From positions 40,821,601 to 40,885,600 of the forward strand of contig NC_092356.1 of the NCBI RefSeq assembly GCF_963676685.1: a stretch of DNA of 64,000 bases. The letters run 5' to 3'. Positions 46,870 to 58,770 of the stretch are shown here, in pieces. The notes under the pieces were generated by a model that saw only the letters and a program-made list of their open reading frames with translations, had not been told where the DNA came from and did no database searches. The position numbers and the translations under genes were made by a program. How positions within the stretch are numbered: position 1 is the stretch's first letter; each line of letters opens with the position of its first letter. This stretch comes from Mytilus edulis. Lineage: Eukaryota > Mollusca > Bivalvia > Mytilida > Mytilidae.

Positions 46870-47235
46870 ATGAAAACGTTTTTGTGTTAATGCCCGAAAA
46901 CTAGAAAATCCCCCTTTTAATTAATAAAACCCCTTAACTCGGAAGCGTAAAATCTAAAATTTATAAAAATTGAAAGGGAGCTCATGTCAATAGATCTAAA
47001 CAATTCACCAAAATTCCTTGCAAGTTTGTGAAAGGATTTTTGAGATATTATCAGAAAACTGAAAAAAAACACCATTTTTATTGAATAAAACCCCATTACT
47101 CAGAAACTTAAAATCTAAAATTTATAAACAAAACGATAGGGAGATCACGTCAATAGATATAAACAATTTCCCAAAGTTTTATGTAAATTGGTTAAAGAGT
47201 GTTTGAGTTAGTGTCCGACATGTTGACAACTGACG
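46870..47235 (+). repeat. R6 family, copy b, right part with internal repeats
   Basis: 'aaaacccctta/attactc', 'cttaaaatctaaaatttata' and 'caatagat(c/a)taaacaattc' occur twice (about 46925 and 47090), a unit of about 165 bp. Confidence 0.65.
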
Positions 47236-47489
47236 GACAAGAATATACCAATTACATATCTAGATACATAATTCTAAAAACCATGTTCATAGCTAATGGA
47301 ATTTATTACAAAGGATTATACCCGTAATAAGAAATACTGGATTTGTCAAGGACTCGAATTATTTTAATATCTCATTTACTGTTATCTGTTTTTGTCCATT
47401 TTAATTCCTTGTTATCTGTTATAAGCCTAATCAATTTGCTGTTTTGCTGTTATTGGGATCCCCCTTGCCCCCCCCCCCCCCCCCTTCTT

Positions 47490-47850
47490 AGATTGAGAGA
47501 GAAAAGTACATTTCGAGTTTTTCTGTCATCCGAAATTATGGAATACGGTACAAGATTTTTGAACGATACACATCTCAATATCGGTCTAAATTACAATAAT
47601 AATTCAAATTCTAAACTTAAAACTTTTTCAAATTTATCTGACGAAATGAAAATTGTTTAGATTCTATCATCTGAAGATTTGTTTGCTACTTCAAACTTAT
47701 CTAAATTTTTGCATTCCTTTTTTGAAAAACGAAAGAAACTCTTAGAAAATATCAATGTAGTTTAAAAAATTAGAAAGAAGAAAAATATGATAAAATCGAC
47801 GAGGAGTTGACTGCCATAGACCTAGAACTATAAAATAATGTAATTTCTCC
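47490..47850 (+). pseudogene. Decayed open frame of unknown origin
   Basis: From 47500 the plus frame reads SSEIMEYGTRFLNDTHLN and FSNLSDEMKIV, then a TAG, then in the same frame ILSSEDLFATSNLSKFLHSF and FEKRKKLLENINVV, then, after a shift, EEKYDKIDEELTAIDLEL. The charged, helix-like character across a stop and a shift suggests an old coding sequence, perhaps of a transposon. I cannot name the family. Confidence 0.35.
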
Positions 47851-50020
47851 AGGTCACAGTGGCTTCCAAAATGACTTTAATTTGTTATGTCAATAACATG
47901 GTTTATAAGTATGTTACTTGTTTGGATGTGTATTCATGTTTTTTAGTTTAAATGTGCTTTTTAAAATCATTCTAATCATTCTACTTATTTACTGTGCTTT
48001 ATATTGTTTTTCATTTGATTATATAAAAATTTAAAAAATTAACAAAATACATCTGAAAAGTGACATTTTTGGGCATATTTGATAGATTTTTTTTATATTT
48101 AAGCTAGAATTGGAGCGTTTTTAATGACTAAAGCAGTTAAAATCTTTCACATAAACTAATTGAATCAACTGAAATATACACTTATGTGTTTAAAAAGTGT
48201 CCAAAATCTTTCGTCAGACGAACCTGAAATTTGAGGCCAAAATCGGCCCTTACCGGACCTACTCCGTTGTTTGATGTGTACCGATTAACATTTTAATCTA
48301 ATAAAAATGGTTTCAGTAGCTTTCAGTAGCTGCGAGTACTTGTGGTTCAATTATTATATTATTTTGTGTGCTAAGTGTTGTGTTGTTACACAACTGTACC
48401 ACCATTAAAGGAGGAAAGAGGAGGTATGTGGAGCGCAAAAAAAACACGTTTATCCCTATCACGAGTGCCCAAAACCAGTGGTTGTCGATGGTTGCTATCT
48501 GTCATATTTGTTTTTGTTTAAAGATTTATTTTAAATCAGGCCGAAGGACTTCATTTTTTTAATCGTATACATTTTTATAGCTACTATTCGTTAAGGTTTT
48601 TGCTTGTAATTGAAGATCATACTTTGACTAGCAATTGTCCACATCTTGTTCCATTCTAGTGAGTTTTTACGAGTCATGTATGTAAAACAAGTCTAGATCG
48701 TTTTTCTATCCAGTCGAAATGTATTTAAGCCAGTTTATATATTAAGATAGAAATTACAGACACCAGCAGTTAGATCATCTAATCTCGAATATATATAACT
48801 GAAATAAACCAGTCAAACGTTTATTGTCGTTATAAACGTTGCTTTACCCTAAGCACCTTTTAAAACTGTTTTAGTAAGCATATTATATAGAAAATCATCA
48901 ATTTAAGGGCATCTTGAATAAGACTATTTTAATTAGATTTTTCATCTAACATTGGACGGAAGATGTTGCCCTTCCATATAATATATTTAAGTTACGATTA
49001 TTTGAAAACGCTTATTAAACAGCTAAATGAATGCAAAGAGTAATGATAGGTCTCAAATCCGACTGAATACAACTATCTTCCCAATTTTATTGATTCTATT
49101 ACGGTTGTATCAAATATGAAAAAAAATCACCAGCACCAGCACCGTATCAGGACCAATTTGCACGACAATGACAGGACCCACCAGTACAGAATCAAGAAAT
49201 GGCTAAACTGATAAAATGCACAATTTTAAGAAATTGCACAGGTTTTTTCACAAAACAATTTTGTCGTGTGGATCTGGGTATAGCTAAGGAGCATTTTGTT
49301 TTATTTTTTTCAGTTCTAGATTGTCTAAAAATGAGCACTTTTGTCATACGCTTACTGAAACAGTTTAGAGGATCATATTTTTAACTGTTTGCCTATAACC
49401 CCATAAGAAACTAACTTAAAAACTGGTTCCTTCCATTTTTTATGCGAAACGTCAAAAATCATTTTTTCAATGATCACAAGCAACAGTCAGGACCGATTCA
49501 CCAGCACAGAACGTCGCGGGACTATCTTACCCACTGTAATACGGGTAAAATTTGAGTAAAACATATTACACCATTACAGTTATCGTTCCTTTATATTTTC
49601 AAATCTAAAATTTTAAAATATTCAAAATTAAAGTGTTTTAAAATCAATTGAAATGAAAAAATCTAAAGAATGACCAATAATCAATATAAAATGAAAGCAA
49701 ACTAATAAAGATTTCTTTAAAAAAAAGTTTAAATGCAAGATATGTTTTTTTTAAATACCAATAGGGACATCATTTCCATTGAGATAAAAAGTTTCTATTT
49801 AGAATGACGATAGATTGTGCCCTAACCTAATGAAGTTTACTGAAGGTAAGGGTGCCGACTTTTCCAAGATACTGGTAGGCAGTACTGGTCTCCCCGAAGG
49901 ACTGTGTTCATTCATATCCATATCGGTAAAGAACCAATACTGCCGTAGCCTACCACTATATTTATAGTGCATTTTCTGATGGGTTTGAAGTAGCCCAGAA
50001 GAATGTATTTTGGAAAGGTA
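47851..50020. other. No gene supported
   Basis: Several open frames of 60-65 codons have no recognised motif. 49120-49180 has 'ccagcaccagcaccg'-type short repeats. A plus-strand pair 'tttcagtagctttcagtagc' occurs at 48311. Confidence 0.35.
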
Positions 50021-50024
50021 AAAT

Positions 50025-50664
50025 GCTCTCTTTCTATCTCTCTCTCCCTCTTTCTCTTTCTGTCTCTCTCTCCCTCTTTCTCTTTCTTTCGTTCTTTTCT
50101 CTTTCTTCTAACTTTCCATCTAGCTCTTTCTCTTTTTTCCTTTTCTTTCTTTAGAGAGTGTGAGTGAGTGGGTGAGAGGGACAGGGTGAGAGAGAGAGAG
50201 AGAGTGTGAGACAGAGAGAGAGAGTGTGAGAGAGAGAGAGAGAGAGAGAGAGTGTGAGAGAGAGAGTGTGAGAGAGAGGAGAGTGTGAGAGAGAGGAGAG
50301 TGTGAGAGGAGAGTGTGAGAGAGAGGAGAGTGTGAGAGGAGAGTGTGAGAGGAGAGTGTGAGAGAGAGGAGAGTGTGAGAGAGAGAGAGAGAGAGAGGAA
50401 TGTGAGAAAGAGAGGAATGTGTGAAGAGAGAGAATGTGTGAAGAGAGAGAATGCGTGTGTGAGAGTGAGAGAGACAAGGTGTGAGAGTGTGAGTGAGAGA
50501 GAATGTGAGAGAGAATGTGAGAGAGAGAATGTGAGAGAGAGAATGTGAGAGAATGTGTGAGTGAAAGAATGTGTGTGCGAGTGAATGTGTGAGTGAAAGA
50601 ATGTGTGTGCGAGAGAATGTGTGTGTGTGAGAATGTGTGTGTGAGAGAGTACGAGAGAGAGAAT

Positions 50665-50697
<33 letters not shown>

Positions 50698-51080
50698 TAC
50701 GAGAGAGAGAATGTGTGTGTGTGTGAGAGAGTACGAGAGAGAGAATGTGTGTGTGTGTGTGAGAGAGTACGAGAGAGAGAATGGTGTGTGTGCGAGAGAG
50801 AGTGTGTGTGTGAGAGAGAGAGAGTGCGAGAGAGAGTGAGAGAGTGCGAGAGAGAGAGAGAGAGAATGTGTGTGTGTGAGAGAGACAGAGAGAGTGTGTG
50901 CGCGCGAGAGAGAGACAGAGTGAGTGTGAGAATGAGAGAGAGACAGAGACAGAGTGAGTGTGAGAATGAGAGAGAGACCATGAGAGTGAGTGAGTGAGAA
51001 AGTGAATGTGCAATAGTAGAGAGTGAGTGTGAGAAACTGAATGCACGAAAGAGAGTGAAAAAATGATTGCGCGAAAGTGA
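50025..51080 (+). repeat. Compound CT / GA / GT microsatellite of about 1 kb
   Basis: 50025-50155 is CT-rich; from 50160 to 51080 the plus strand is almost entirely (GA)n and (GTGAGA/GTGT)n, including a (GT) run near 50668-50690. Phase-independent lack of stops yields minus-strand frames of up to 400 codons (Ser/His/Leu/Thr only) and plus-strand frames of up to 134 codons; none is a gene. Confidence 0.97.
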
Positions 51081-51087
51081 GAAAGAG

Positions 51088-51237
51088 GAAATTTTGATCC
51101 TCAATGCTCTTCAACTTCGTACTTTATTTGGCCTTTTTAACGTTTTTGGATTCGAGCGTCACTGAGGAGTCTTTGGTAGACGAAACGCGCGTCTGGCGTA
51201 TATACTAAATTTAGTCCTGGTATCTATGATGAGTTTA
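51088..51237 (+). mobile_element. SINE-like interspersed element, copy b (3' part)
   Basis: 'ttttgatcctcaatgctctt', 'tcgtactttatttggcc', 'gattcgagcgtcactgagg', 'tagacgaaacgcgcgtctgg' and 'agtcctggtatctatgat', the complete 3' half of the element at 6483-6822. Confidence 0.75.
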
Positions 51238-51324
51238 TTTAATACAAATACAAATTTTCTTCTACTTCGTTACGTGGGTTTAATTTCAAATACACTTTCA
51301 GACGTACCAAAAAAAAAAAAAAAA

Positions 51325-52230
51325 ACGGGTGTACCTCAAGGATCCGTTTTAGGACCAGTGTTGTTTTTAATTTTTATAAATAATCTTCCTTTGTCTAATC
51401 CGTATCATAACACCGATGTATTTGCCGATGATTGCACCATATTAGTCAAGTTGCATCAGTCAAAAACATAATACGGTTTTACAAGATATTTTTCGCTGGT
51501 GTCATGACAATAAAATGGCCGTAAATGTATCTAAAACGAAAGCTATATGTATTGGCTCTAAACAGAATCTTTCAGTTACATCAAATGAAAACATTAATCT
51601 TGCTATAAATGGACAACAAATGAAAGAAAGTACATGTGAAAAGGTTCTAGGTATTTTATTGATGCATCTCTATCTTGGTCTTCTCATATTCATTATATAT
51701 AATAAAAAAAGGTAACTCTTACTCTTAGCTTTTCTAAAAGGGTTAAAGAAATATTTAAATCACAAAGCTAGACAAATGTTCTATAACGCTTATGTTTCAC
51801 CTCACTTAGATTATTGTTGTTAAATATGTGTAAACTGTAATAACTTTCTATTAGATAGTTTACTAAAACTGCAAAAGAGGGCAGCAAGAATATTTTTAGA
51901 CGCACCTGATTACACCAAACCTTCAAGCAAATTATTTCACGAATGTAACATTGTGCCAACTACACAAAGAATACATGATCATAAATCATAACTGATTTAA
52001 TCATAAATCATAACTGATTTATAAGGCAAAACATGGCTTAGCTCAAGAATATATGTCCAGTCTTATTTTATCAGCTTCTGTAAACCAAAAATACAATACA
52101 AGATTTATGCCCTCAGATAATTTCATAATTCCAAAACCAGAAATTCCTAATTAAATTAAAAAAATCAAATACAGTATTAGAATTTAAATATAACTACAAA
52201 TCAATGTACTTTTAACATTACCATGATATG
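51325..52230 (+). pseudogene. Non-LTR retrotransposon reverse transcriptase, decayed
   Basis: Reading plus-strand frames in order: GVPQGSVLGPVLFLIFINNL (51331), then the catalytic FADD (VFADDCTILV, 51418), then RWCHDNKMAVNVSKTKAICI (51495), KVLGI, DASLSWSSHIH, ARQMFYNAYVSPHLDYCC, LLKLQKRAARIFLDAPDYTK (51869) and, after a local duplication at 51970-52020, YKAKHGLAQEYMSSL. These are the palm and thumb/C-terminal motifs of Jockey/CR1-like non-LTR elements. At least three frameshifts and a stop after DYCC break the frame, and an A run (51310-51325) lies at its start. Confidence 0.88.
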
Positions 52231-53700
52231 TGTACTGTAATGCCATATAATAAAGTTCAAATGAAGTGGAGGTGAGCCATTACTGGCAACCGTGTGGCCA
52301 TATTTTATTCTGTTATGAATTTTAAAGCTGCTTAAATGGACTACGCTCTATTTTTTATTTCGCTAAAATGGCAAATTTTAATATCATACAAACGCCTCAT
52401 CCTCTGACAGTCTCTTAAAATGTTATCTCATATTGGAGCACAGCTGGTGCTTCAGAAAAAATTCCACATCACCTGATTTCAATTAACTACTGATGTAGGA
52501 TATCTGTTTTACTCTAATTAAAATAACTACGCATATATGTATGGTAAATTTAGGAGCTTGTAATTGCGTGCTAGGAATAATTCAAATGCTCATTAAAGTA
52601 GCTTGCGTCATAATAAATTTCGCATCATATGTTACATACCTCTATAGAAACTTATAGATGCTAATGCTTATTCAACAGGTCAATCAATAATCTATCGCGC
52701 ATGTATATGAATGAACAGATGTATTTCGAATAACATCCAGTGTTCCGAAAGACTACGGACATCGTCCAATATATTTACGCAATCAATAGCAACATTACTT
52801 GAAATAAAAAAATGTTAAAAATGAGACTTAGTAAATTATTAGGAGATAAAAAAAAATAATATGTAAACATCGTTTATAACATTAACAGGAATATATTTTA
52901 TGAGTTTTGAACAGCGGTATACTACTTTTGCCTTTATATATGGAGTAATTATGTCGACAACCTATCAATGTTGAAGTAGGGAATGGTCCTAATAATCGAT
53001 TATGTATCGATTCCAATCCACTGTCGATACATGCACCCTGGATAACGAAAACAACTGTTATATCTTGATAGTTACTGTGATTGAGTCACATGTAAGAACA
53101 AAGTATGAGCTGGTATGACCATTTACCATATTTTGTAACAAAGTTAAAATTTTATTTTACACTTCTGTAAATGAAGTGGTGCACTTCTACACGATCGGAT
53201 ATAAGAATGCATCTTTACATATCAGTAGGATTTTTCAGAACCTTTATCAAACAAAAAGTTGCAAGAACCTGGTCGATATAACTTCTATGAAAATACTAAT
53301 GATTAAACAACTACATACTAAATATCATTTACTGACAATTAAGAATTCAATCATGCAATTTAACATGTCAACAATGCAAAAGTTTCAAAGTAATAAGACC
53401 ACGACTGGGGTTGCAGGGCAAAATAACATCAATCGAAATGATATCTGCAAATGCTTATACAGAATGAATGACAGATGCATACCAAATTTATTTGACTTAC
53501 CATTAGGGGTTCCCTTTACCCTGACGGAATTACAATCTTGAACAAATTCATAAAGCTAATGGAAATAACAACCCTGTCTCACCTCCACTACATCGTGGTG
53601 GTCAAATAAGCCATCATAATTACAACCCATCAGTGTCGAGTTGACTAAATATCGAACCATTCTGCTCAGTAGTATTTGAGAAAAACGTTGATGAAAATGT
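52231..53700. other. No gene supported
   Basis: 52905-52945 is a minus-orientation R8 fragment ('gaacagcggtatactacttt'). A 121-codon plus frame (53176-53541) has no motif I know and is A+T-type in composition. Confidence 0.35.
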
Positions 53701-53704
53701 TCAA

Positions 53705-53955
53705 TATAAAAATAAGGAGATGTGATATGATGGCCAATGAGTCCAAATGACGTGGATGTTAGAAACTATGACGCACTATATGCCCTTCAACAATGAGCAA
53801 AACAAATAGTGGATAGGGATAAAATAGACAGAAAAGTACCAGACATGATAACATGTATACAGACAGCAACTAATTGAAACCAATGAATTACATATATACA
53901 TATAAGAAGATGTGGTTTGAAAGCCAATGAAACAACTCTCCATCCAAGTCATACT
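53705..53955 (+). repeat. R3 family, two diverged copies in tandem
   Basis: 53713-53812 ('ggagatgtgatatgatggcc', 'caatgagtccaaatgac', 'ccttcaacaatgagcaaaac') and 53905-53955 ('agaagatgtggtttgaaagc', 'caatgaaacaactctccat'). Confidence 0.75.
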
Positions 53956-54369
53956 TTGAGAATGAAAAAAAAACCCATCATATGTCTTCTACACAGAGCC
54001 TGGGCACACATCGAATAGCAAGCTATTAAGGGCCCCAAAAATGACTAGTGTAAAGCCACTAAAACGGGAAAACCAATGGTCTATTCTGTATAATAAATGA
54101 TAATGAGAAACACTTCAATAAACGACAACTACTGAACATCAGGTTCTTACTCCTGTGACCAATCTTTTAACCATATATATGCAAAAAGAGATCATGATAA
54201 GTTCATTCATTATATTAATATGTTTAAATATCAGAAAATAGAAACAGGTGTCTGAAATATCTCATAGTTTAACTAATCACTTACAATTTGAAGGCTAAAA
54301 AATGAAGAGATTTTATTCAGCAGTTTCTTACAAAAGTCTAAATTGACGAACTAAGGGATATGGTAATTG

Positions 54370-54652
54370 CAATATATAGCCCCACTACTTAGTTATGGTA
54401 TTAACAATGATATTAAGGTCAGATGAACTATGCCCAGACAGACACTTACATCTTACAATCAATCTATGCATCAAATATAGTTGAATTATTGCATACATGT
54501 AGTATCGAATAAATAAACTTAGCCATGAAAATTTAACATTGACCAATGAACCATAATTAGGTCTAGGTAAGATGATACTGACCAGACAGATATATACACC
54601 TAACAATCTTTCAATACCCCAAATATAGATGACCTATTGCTCATAGTTTAAG
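54370..54652 (+). repeat. R7 tandem family, left part
   Basis: Units of about 170-180 bp with 'aaggtcagatgaactatgcc', 'cagacagacacttacatct', 'tgcatcaaatatagttg' and 'gacctattgctcatag'. The family resumes at 56976 beyond the R1 element. Confidence 0.7.
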
Positions 54653-54762
54653 AAAACTAGATGTGTCAAAGCGACACGAATGGCCCAGTCTCCGAAAGTT
54701 GAAATATCTGCAATTTCAATAACACATGTGCACACAAACATGATGGTAGTCTGACATATAAA

Positions 54763-56353
54763 TCAAAGAGCTGAATTGCTCTGAGGGGAAAGACGGCCCT
54801 TGTTTCTTTTTTTTTTTTTTTTGGAGGGGGTATCTTTTGAAAGTCTTCATATGAAGAATGAAAAAAAGAACAGCTAGAACACGTAGAAAGGTTGACAATA
54901 CTGAAATCAATTGTTGTTTAATGTCATTTCGTTTCCTTAGTTTAGGATTCAATTTGGACCAATGGAAGAGATCTGCATCTTCTAAATCTAAACATTCGAT
55001 TAAAGTTGATAGTTAATTATGTAAAATTCAACTGAATTCTGTCATTTAACAACAACTACAATATTTTCTGAAATCTTAATTGTGTACCACTGAACTGCAG
55101 GCTAAGCCATTTTCCAGTTTGTTTGACAGTACTCTAAGATTTTTAACTTTTCTTAAGAAAGTTATGACTGAAAAATCTATTCAGTTTTAAATTTCCATTG
55201 ATAAAGTTCCCAATACAACTTTCATCACAGGGATTCAGGTACTAACAAATTACATTAGATGTATGTTTCATTATGATACTTTATTCTGATTGGCTAACTG
55301 CACATCACGTGTTATTCCGTAAGCAATTGCATTGCTCAATAAAACTTTTCATTCATGATAACACGTGGTCCCACAATAAAGTGCACAGGTGAATTAAATA
55401 AAACAATAATAAAATTCGTGTTTTCATGATCATTGCTAAAAATGTAATTATAAGTATTGAATGCTTCTTTTTGTAACTTCATAGGGTTGTAAAATGTACT
55501 TCGGTCAACGCTTTTACACCCCAATGAAGTTACAAAAAGAAGCATTCAATTCTTAAATAAAAACAATATGATTGATGTAAACTGTGTGAAGCTTGTTTCC
55601 AGATCCTACATTTTGAAATATTTGTAAATTTCATGAATAATTAGGTTTAAACTATAAAATGCAACATTTTCTTTTTACCATTACAATGATTTATTTGTTG
55701 GTACACACAATTTAGTTTAAATGGAAGACTACTAATCATATACTATCTAAATGTCACATTTTAAGTTTTATTTTAGTGGATAGTTACTTATCAATTGAGG
55801 TGCTCCTGAATTGGAGGAAGATTCACAAAACAGAATTTTACAGAAAAAATGAAAAAATCGTTTCTCTCCCCAATCTCATGTATCTCCACGGACTTTGTTT
55901 ACTTTGAAAGTTGTTGATCTACAAATTAAAGTATTGCATGTAGATGTTTGAATCATCTACAGCAAACATAATTATGTTTAAATTTAACAATTACCAATTT
56001 ATAATTAGTGCACGAAATCTGAGAATGGCATTCCAACAATGACGTCACTATAAAATATAATGTAGGTTGGATATATTTAGAATATCTCGTCATACTGATT
56101 TTTCCGGATTGTAAAAGAAACGTAAAAAGTGTAAAGGAGAGCTCAAAATGTGATAATTTCGTTAGAAACAGAAGGGAAATGTGTAAAAAAAAAGTGTTTA
56201 AAGTCAATCTATTCATTTGTGTGTCTCCTTGTCATCAATCTCAGTAAGATTTGTTGGGGGTTTTCCACACTATAAAAACAAAATGAATGATGTGAGGGAA
56301 TGTCACTCTGGTCAACCCCATAGGGATTTGACGGCTTGAAGACGTCTTTCCCC
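54763..56353. mobile_element. Insertion of about 1.59 kb within R1
   Basis: Its limits follow from comparison with the unbroken R1 at 1617-2372. The ends have a short inverted match ('ggggaaagacg' near the left, 'cgtctttcccc' at the right end). The left end is also locally palindromic ('agagctgaattgctct'). The interior has a T run (54807-54824), the hairpin at 55452-55554 and A+T-rich sequence, but no transposase frame. Confidence 0.65.
55255..55554. repeat. Hairpin-forming sequences inside the insertion
   Basis: 55456-55482 ('attgaatgcttctttttgta...') and 55524-55550 are perfect 27-bp inverted repeats around a 41-base loop; one mismatch further out extends the stem. Just before it, 'atcacgtgttat' (55303) and 'ataacacgtggtcc' (55358) form a second inverted pair. 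Probably a MITE. Confidence 0.88.
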
Positions 56354-56975
56354 AAAAATCAGCTCAAAATCTGGAGGCGTATAGAAAAATGTCCGTATAA
56401 CTGTTTTTTTCAACAATTTTCAAAGTCGTTAACCCTTAATTTTAGAAAAAAAATAGCGGAGCGGAACGAAACTTAAACTTGATCTGTAACTCATCATGGT
56501 TAGCTCACATACCAACAATCAGCCCAATATCTGACAGAAAAAGGTCTGTATAACTGTGATTTTCAAAAATTTAACAAAGTGCAAAGCCTGAAATTACACC
56601 AAAAATTAGCCGAGCAGAATGAAACTTAAACTTGATCTGTAACTCATCATGAGTAAATCACAAACCAAAAAAAAAATACAGCCCCATATCTGAAAGTGTT
56701 TAGAAAAAAAGTCTATATAACTGTGATTTTCAACAATTTATCAAAGTTCAAAGCCCGTAATTTTGGCAAAAATTAGCAGAGCGGAATGAAACTTAAACTT
56801 GATCTGTAACTCATCATGGAGAACTTACATTCCATAGATCAGCCCAATATCTGAAGCGGTTTTGAAAAAAACTCCGTATAATTGTTTGTTGTGGAATGAC
56901 GGAATGACGGAATTACGGAATTTTGGACAAGGGTAAAACTATATGTCCCCGACCACTTAGTGGCGGGGCCATAAA

Positions 56976-57480
56976 AAGACAAAAACACAAAAACTTAAAC
57001 ACTCAGCAATGAATCAGAAAAATGAGGTCAAGGTCAAATAGACTGAAATATACATTGTAAAATATTTCCATACACCTATAAATGAAAATGGTGTCAAGGT
57101 CAAATGACACCTGCCAGTTGGACATGTACTTCTGACAAATATTCCATACTACAAGTATAGTAGACCTATAGCTTATAGTATCAGATATATAGACAGTAGC
57201 TTGATCACAAAAACTTTACCGGTACCTTGTTCACTGATCCATGAAATGAGATCCAGGTCAGATTAAAACTGTTGGACAGGCATAAGAACCTAGCATGGTA
57301 TGCACATATTAAATATAGATATCCTATTACTCATAGTCATAATAAGAGAGATATTAACATTACAAAAAATCTTTTTTTTTCAAGTAGTCACTGAACCATG
57401 AAAACGAGGTCAAGGACAATGGACATATAGCAGACAGAAACGTCATAACATAAGGCATCTTTATACAAAGTATGAAGAAT
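56976..57480 (+). repeat. R7 tandem family, right part
   Basis: 'aatgaggtcaaggtcaaata', 'tggtgtcaaggtcaaatgac', 'acctgccagttggacatgta', 'agtagacctatagcttatag' and 'accatgaaaacgaggtcaag' recur in units of about 170-180 bp, continuing the array interrupted at 54652. Confidence 0.75.
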
Positions 57481-58562
57481 CCAGGTCTTCCACTTTCTAA
57501 AATTTAAAGCTTTTAAGAAGTTACTTAAATTTAATTTTGCATTCAGTGTAATCTGGGGTTAAAATAGTAAAGACTTGAGAAAAGTGAAACAGAAACATTT
57601 GTTGGACAAATCGATGTAAGTCGAGATCGATAATAAGAAACAAAACAACTTTGCAACAGATATTTTAATCAAATTCTATTTACATAATGTTTCTGGCAAC
57701 AGCCTGATAAATAGATACAAATCATTTATTTAAAACAATTCAAATACACATTCCTGTCAATCCTTATCCTACAACAAGACATTTTACCTGCTTTCTTTTT
57801 TTCTTTCCAAGTAGTCAATTCTTTTCAAATTGTTACAAAAACTGTTGGAAAAAGTGGCTGTTGAAAGCAAAAATTAGCAATTGCTCAGTCTACGCTTTGA
57901 TGATTTTAAGTAAGATTCAATCCAATAGGGCAGTTCCATATGACAAGTGGTTTCAACACATAACAATCTCTAAACAGCTAAAGTGACAATCAGAACAGGC
58001 CTACCTTCTCCATAAAAAGACTTAAGATGAGTCATCACCCCTGAATTCCATACAAAACATGGGTCTCCATAACATTTATATAGTCCTGAATAAAATCACA
58101 CATGACCTGAACTAGTTCAAGTGATACCTGACAGTGGCTTTTACCCCTTAACCTAATGAATTTAATAACATCATTAATGTTAAACAATTACCATTCCTTG
58201 AGTACAAAGCGCATAACCCACAAAATTTCATCAGGAACTAAATTCAAATTCTACAAATAATTCTTCAAAAGGTATGACCTTACAAATTAAATATCCAAGG
58301 AATGATGGATGGCTTTTTCTTTTAACAATTAAAATTAACATGCATGAATATAACTAATCGTATTGTACTTGGTTTTTTTTTTGTCCAGTAATACAGTGAG
58401 TTTTCAATCCAAATAAAAAGAGAGGATTTTGTTAGCAAAATAAAATGTAAGAAAAAAGAAGAAAAAATGGCTATACCAGTAGTGAAAAATACTGTGGAAA
58501 TAACTGCAAAATCTCCCTGTAAATCAGAAATTAGGTTAAACAACCTTATTATATTATTAGCG

Positions 58563-58770
58563 GATTCATAATGTATTAATGGGATGCCAATTTTCATGGA
58601 TTTCGTTATTATAGGTTAACCACTAATTAAGATGTACAACTAAGAAGAAATGTTCTATAAGCTAGTAGGCAAATTTTGGAAAAACCATGAAATTAAATAT
58701 CCTCGAAGATATGATTTTTCATCAATCCACAAAAATTGGTACCCACGAAAATAAATGAATCCACAGTATC
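58563..58770 (-). mobile_element. Copy of the 'tgtggattcatttatttt' MITE, minus orientation
   Basis: 'aatccacaaaaattggtacc' followed by 'cacgaaaataaatgaatcc' and 'acagt' at the right, and 'gggatgccaattttcatgg' at the left; inverted relative to 60706-60918. Confidence 0.8.

Larger units (their letters stand above)
45155..47485. repeat. Composite block between a poly-G and a poly-C end
   Basis: The left end is a run of about 20 G followed by 'caaggggtttagctgttatg'; the right end is 'ttgctgttattgggatccc' and 'ccttg' followed by about 18 C. Both ends carry CTGTTA-type repeats in the same direction ('ttttaattctttgttatctg' at 45211 and 'ttttaattccttgttatctg' at 47398). The block contains the Penelope-like fragment, an R6 copy and an R4 copy. 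Confidence 0.6.
54654..56975 (+). repeat. R1 family, copy b, split by an insertion
   Basis: The head at 54654-54762 ('actagatgtgtcaaagcgac', 'aacatgatggtagtctgac') and the units and tail at 56354-56975 ('aaaaatcagctcaaaatctg', repeats at about 56512, 56674 and 56830, 'ggaattacggaattttgg', 'ccacttagtggcgggg') match the uninterrupted copy at 1617-2372. Confidence 0.85.

Noticed and set aside
49912-51114. Minus-strand frames of 308-400 codons made of Ser, His, Leu, Thr
   Set aside because: They are translations of the GA/GT microsatellite; all three frames are open over the same stretch and the composition is that of the repeat.
53176-53541. 121-codon plus frame
   Set aside because: No recognisable motif, surrounded by repeats; may be a remnant, but nothing supports it as a gene.
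54716-54952. 78-codon minus frame with a Lys run
   Set aside because: It crosses the R1/insertion junction and the T homopolymer.
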